Of a DNA stretch of 22,079 nt, positions 20,064 to 22,079 are shown piece by piece. Source of the stretch: Tritrichomonas musculus (Eukaryota > Parabasalia > Tritrichomonadida > Tritrichomonadidae). The position numbers and the translations under genes are program-made. The first letter of the stretch is position 1; the number at the start of each line of letters is the position of its first letter. A model generated the notes under the pieces. The model worked only from the letters and a program-made list of their open reading frames with translations. It had not been told where the DNA came from and searched no databases. The stretch is from positions 1 to 22,079 of the forward strand of contig JAPFFF010000470.1 of assembly GCA_039105265.1 (NCBI GenBank), in the 5' to 3' direction.

Positions 20064-21668
20064 ATGTCAAAAAAAGTAAATACAAAACGATCAAATACAA
20101 CACCAGAAGCGAAAAAATTAATGAAACAAATATCAAATGCCAAAATGAGAACAGATGTTGGAAAAGGAGATAGTTATTCTTTTACTGATGATAGATATTA
20201 TAGAATCAAAACAGTTGATAATTTGGTTCATGTAATCAAAGGAGTTCATGAATATGTTTTTACTCCAAGAGAATGGGCAAAAAGGAAAAAAGGAACAAAA
20301 ATTGTAGCTCAAGAAGTCAAAAAAGCTCATTCTGATGACCTGAATGCAGCATTAGCTTGGAAACGAAAAAAGAAAGCAGGAGAGAAAAAACAAGAGAAGA
20401 TGGAATGGGTACTCAAAGGAGGAATTCCACCACAGTTACAGTCGAAAGAAAATGAGCCAAAGCCAAAAAAGGCGAAAGAAAATGAGCCAAAGCCAAAAAA
20501 GGCGAAAGAAAATGAGCCAAAGCCAAAAAAGGCGAAAGAAAATGAGCCAAAGCCAAAAAAGGCGAAAGAAAATGAGCCAAAGCCAAAAAAGGCGAAAGAA
20601 AATGAGCCAAAGCCAAAAAGAACAAGAGCAAATGTTCCTAGAGCAAAAGATTTTGTTGATGCGAAAGAGAAGAAAAGATTAGATAAAATAAATAAAATGA
20701 TAGCTAAATATGGTGAAATACCAAAAGCTAAAAGAATTGAAAAATTACAAAAATTAGGATATAATGTAGATAACAATACAGATGACGAAAAATTAAATAT
20801 CTGGTTACATGAAGCAGATTGTATTCAAAAAGGTAAATATCGATATTTATCTTATGGAACTTTATTTAATACAATTCAATCAAAAAAATTTCAAAAAATT
20901 CAACTTAATCCAATTCCACCAGATGCAACAAGAATGGATTTAGTTCAAACAATGTATGATATAGCAAAAGGGAAATTTGGTAAAGAAGTAAAAAAGACGA
21001 AGACAAGAGCAAATGTTCCTAGAGCAAAAGATTTTGTTGAAGCGAAAGAGAAGAAACAAACAAAAAAGAATTCTCAAAAATGGGACTCATTGAGTAAAAA
21101 TGATTTGTTTGATTTATTGAATCAAAATGGATATTTTGTCAATTTTAATTTATCGAAACAAGAATTAATTAAGCAATGTAAAGATAATGGAATAACCATG
21201 CCAAAACAAAAACAACAGAGAAAACCAAAACCGAAAAAGGCGAAAGAAAATGAGCCAAAACCGAGAAAACCGCTATCTGAAGCAAAACAAAGAAATCAAG
21301 AATTGAGAGAAAAATATAAAGGAATTAAAATTGATAGTCTTCGAAGATTGTTAAGAAGAAATGGTATTGATTTTAATGAAACAATGAAAAGAAAAGATAT
21401 TATTGAATTAATTGAATCAAATAATCTAGTATATAAAAAGAGAGAAAGAAAACAAAAACCAATAACCGAAACAAATGAGGCAGTAGGAACACCCATTCCT
21501 CCACCTCCACCACCAGTGAGCGTTAGCGAACCCAATCCACCAATAACAGAAACAAATGATGCAGTTGGTACTCAAACTCAAAGACCTCCGTTATCTAATC
21601 GATCACAATATGCTCAAACAATAATGAAAAGATTAAATGGGGAAAAAAAAATTCCAGGAACAGAATAA
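20064..21668 (+). CDS. Large basic protein with three SAP-like domains (534 aa)
   Basis: The N-terminal ~100 residues form a compact region (GDSYSFTDDRYYRIKTVDNLVHVIKG). Residues about 128-190 are six copies of a 10-residue KENEPKPKKA repeat. Then come three SAP-like helix-loop-helix segments: about 205-255 (RIEKLQKLGYNV... EKLNIWL), 341-385 (SLSKNDLFDLLNQNGYFV... KQELIKQC) and 419-455 (IDSLRRLLRRNGIDF... RKDIIELIESN). The segment RANVPRAKDFV(D/E)AKEKK occurs twice, so a larger unit was duplicated. The C-terminal ~60 residues are Pro-rich (IPPPPPPVSVSEPN). The SAP repeats and high Lys content point to a chromatin-like or genome-packaging protein. SAP-like assignment is by pattern only. Confidence 0.75.
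   Translation: MSKKVNTKRSNTTPEAKKLMKQISNAKMRTDVGKGDSYSFTDDRYYRIKTVDNLVHVIKGVHEYVFTPREWAKRKKGTKIVAQEVKKAHSDDLNAALAWKRKKKAGEKKQEKMEWVLKGGIPPQLQSKENEPKPKKAKENEPKPKKAKENEPKPKKAKENEPKPKKAKENEPKPKKAKENEPKPKRTRANVPRAKDFVDAKEKKRLDKINKMIAKYGEIPKAKRIEKLQKLGYNVDNNTDDEKLNIWLHEADCIQKGKYRYLSYGTLFNTIQSKKFQKIQLNPIPPDATRMDLVQTMYDIAKGKFGKEVKKTKTRANVPRAKDFVEAKEKKQTKKNSQKWDSLSKNDLFDLLNQNGYFVNFNLSKQELIKQCKDNGITMPKQKQQRKPKPKKAKENEPKPRKPLSEAKQRNQELREKYKGIKIDSLRRLLRRNGIDFNETMKRKDIIELIESNNLVYKKRERKQKPITETNEAVGTPIPPPPPPVSVSEPNPPITETNDAVGTQTQRPPLSNRSQYAQTIMKRLNGEKKIPGTE
20443..20622 (+). repeat. 30-bp tandem repeat (about six units)
   Basis: Units of 30 bp (GCGAAAGAAAATGAGCC followed by AAAGCCAAAAAAG) are almost perfectly identical and encode KENEPKPKKA six times; the last unit diverges to KPKRTR. 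A further single copy (KKAKENEPKPRK) occurs near 21235-21270. The uniformity implies recent expansion by slippage or unequal exchange. Confidence 0.9.
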
Positions 21669-21680
21669 TCACAAAGAAAT

Positions 21681-22079
21681 ATGAACCGAAAAAAATAAAT
21701 TTACCTAACGTAGTTCATGTAAATCTTCCAATACAAAAACCAGAACCAAAACAAAAACAAAAACAAGTTATTACAACTCTTCCAAATAGTGAGAAATTCA
21801 AACAAAATATTATTCAAGATTCAATAAAACCAACAAAAACGGTTCAAAAAGAGTCACCGTTAAGAACTCAATATGATGATAATCCTGAATTTTATGATAA
21901 TTATTTCGATAATCCACAATCTGATTTTGAAGATAATTATTTTGATAATCCACCATCTGAATTACCAAAACAAGAACCAATAGTCGAAATTGATTATAAT
22001 TATGTTCCAATTGAAGATGATCTGAGAATAACCAATTCAACTGATCCACCAAAACAAAAACAAAAACCAAAACAAAAAG
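21681..22079 (+). CDS. Partial Pro/Gln/Asp-rich protein, open at the right edge (133+ aa)
   Basis: The frame is open from an ATG at 21681 to the last base of the window, giving 133 residues with no stop. It begins MNRKKINLPNVVHVNLPIQK, has Lys/Gln/Pro-rich stretches (KPEPKQKQKQ and, at the edge, PPKQKQKPKQK) and a middle with two copies of a D-N-Y-F-D-N-P motif (FYDNYFDNPQSDFEDNYFDN). It lies 12 bp after the 534-aa reading frame, too close for a promoter of its own of the type seen elsewhere in this element. The function is unknown; composition matches the basic late-looking block. Confidence 0.6.

Larger units (their letters stand above)
540..22079. mobile_element. Polinton/Maverick-like DNA element (left border approximate, right end outside window)
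   Basis: The window encodes the replication and integration core of a self-synthesising element: an rve-type integrase, a protein-primed type B DNA polymerase and an SF3 helicase. These are surrounded by a KilA-N protein, basic SAP-like proteins and many small coiled-coil genes on both strands without introns. Integrase plus protein-primed PolB defines Polintons/Mavericks, which are abundant in Trichomonas. An SF3 helicase is more typical of Polinton-like viruses and virophages, so the family placement is approximate. The left border is a guess: gene content begins at about 791 and the preceding DNA changes from an AT desert to a short GC-richer island near 540-690. No terminal inverted repeat can be tested because the right end is not present. 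The recognisable genes look whole, which suggests a fairly young copy. No capsid or packaging ATPase gene was recognised in the visible part. Confidence 0.75.

Noticed and set aside
20327-20776. Phe/Ala/Gly-rich frames opposite the 30-bp repeats
   Set aside because: They are translations of the tandem repeat on the other strand; no promoter and no continuity outside the repeat.
1-22079. Terminal inverted repeats, tRNA or rRNA genes, introns
   Set aside because: I looked for these and found none. The right terminus is outside the window, so inverted repeats cannot be judged; no cloverleaf or splice-interrupted frame was seen.

Overview
This is an AT-rich, intron-free, gene-dense window. It carries most of a large self-replicating DNA element of the Polinton/Maverick type, or a close relative, and the host looks like a parabasalid protist (Trichomonas/Tritrichomonas-like). 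Three hallmark genes identify the element: a retroviral-type (rve) integrase on the minus strand (4269-5657), a superfamily 3 helicase on the minus strand (7682-9385), and a 1,219-residue protein-primed family B DNA polymerase on the plus strand (14664-18323). Three things point to a parabasalid host. Most start codons lie 5-25 bases after a TCA-pyrimidine-rich initiator-like (Inr) motif. Many stop codons sit inside TAAATAAA, like the stop-overlapping UAAA poly(A) signal of Trichomonas. Myb-type sites (AACGG/CCGTT) precede the initiators. Stops TAA, TGA and TAG are all used normally. No RNA genes or CRISPR arrays were seen.

Layout: 1-790 has no supportable gene. It is an AT desert followed by a short GC-richer island, so the left border of the element probably lies here or just before it. 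791-4172 holds two divergent gene pairs with unknown products, driven by related promoters that share a 55-bp repeat. 4269-5657 is the integrase. 5715-7677 is a tandem array of five small coiled-coil genes, four of them preceded by almost the same 45-50 bp stop/poly(A)/promoter cassette. 7682-10191 is the SF3 helicase, divergent from a protein with a possible winged-helix domain. 10225-13548 holds more small helical proteins and a membrane-anchored surface protein with a Pro/Ser stalk. 13597-14304 is a KilA-N protein. 14341-18323 is a coiled-coil protein followed by the polymerase. 18334-18812 is a divergent pair of a 55-aa single-span membrane protein and an 86-aa secreted coiled-coil protein. 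18869-22079 is a late-looking block of very basic, SAP-like, probably DNA-packaging proteins and an open reading frame that runs off the right edge.

The most striking feature is regulatory. All seven minus-strand genes begin back to back with a plus-strand gene, only 38-143 bp apart. In five of the seven the gap is built round one central Myb-like site with an initiator facing each way. The second notable feature is the large set (about ten) of small coiled-coil proteins, which look like copies and fusions of a few helical modules.

The replication and integration genes look whole. No double-jelly-roll capsid, penton, packaging ATPase or maturation protease could be recognised in the window. 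The right terminus is missing, so terminal inverted repeats could not be tested.
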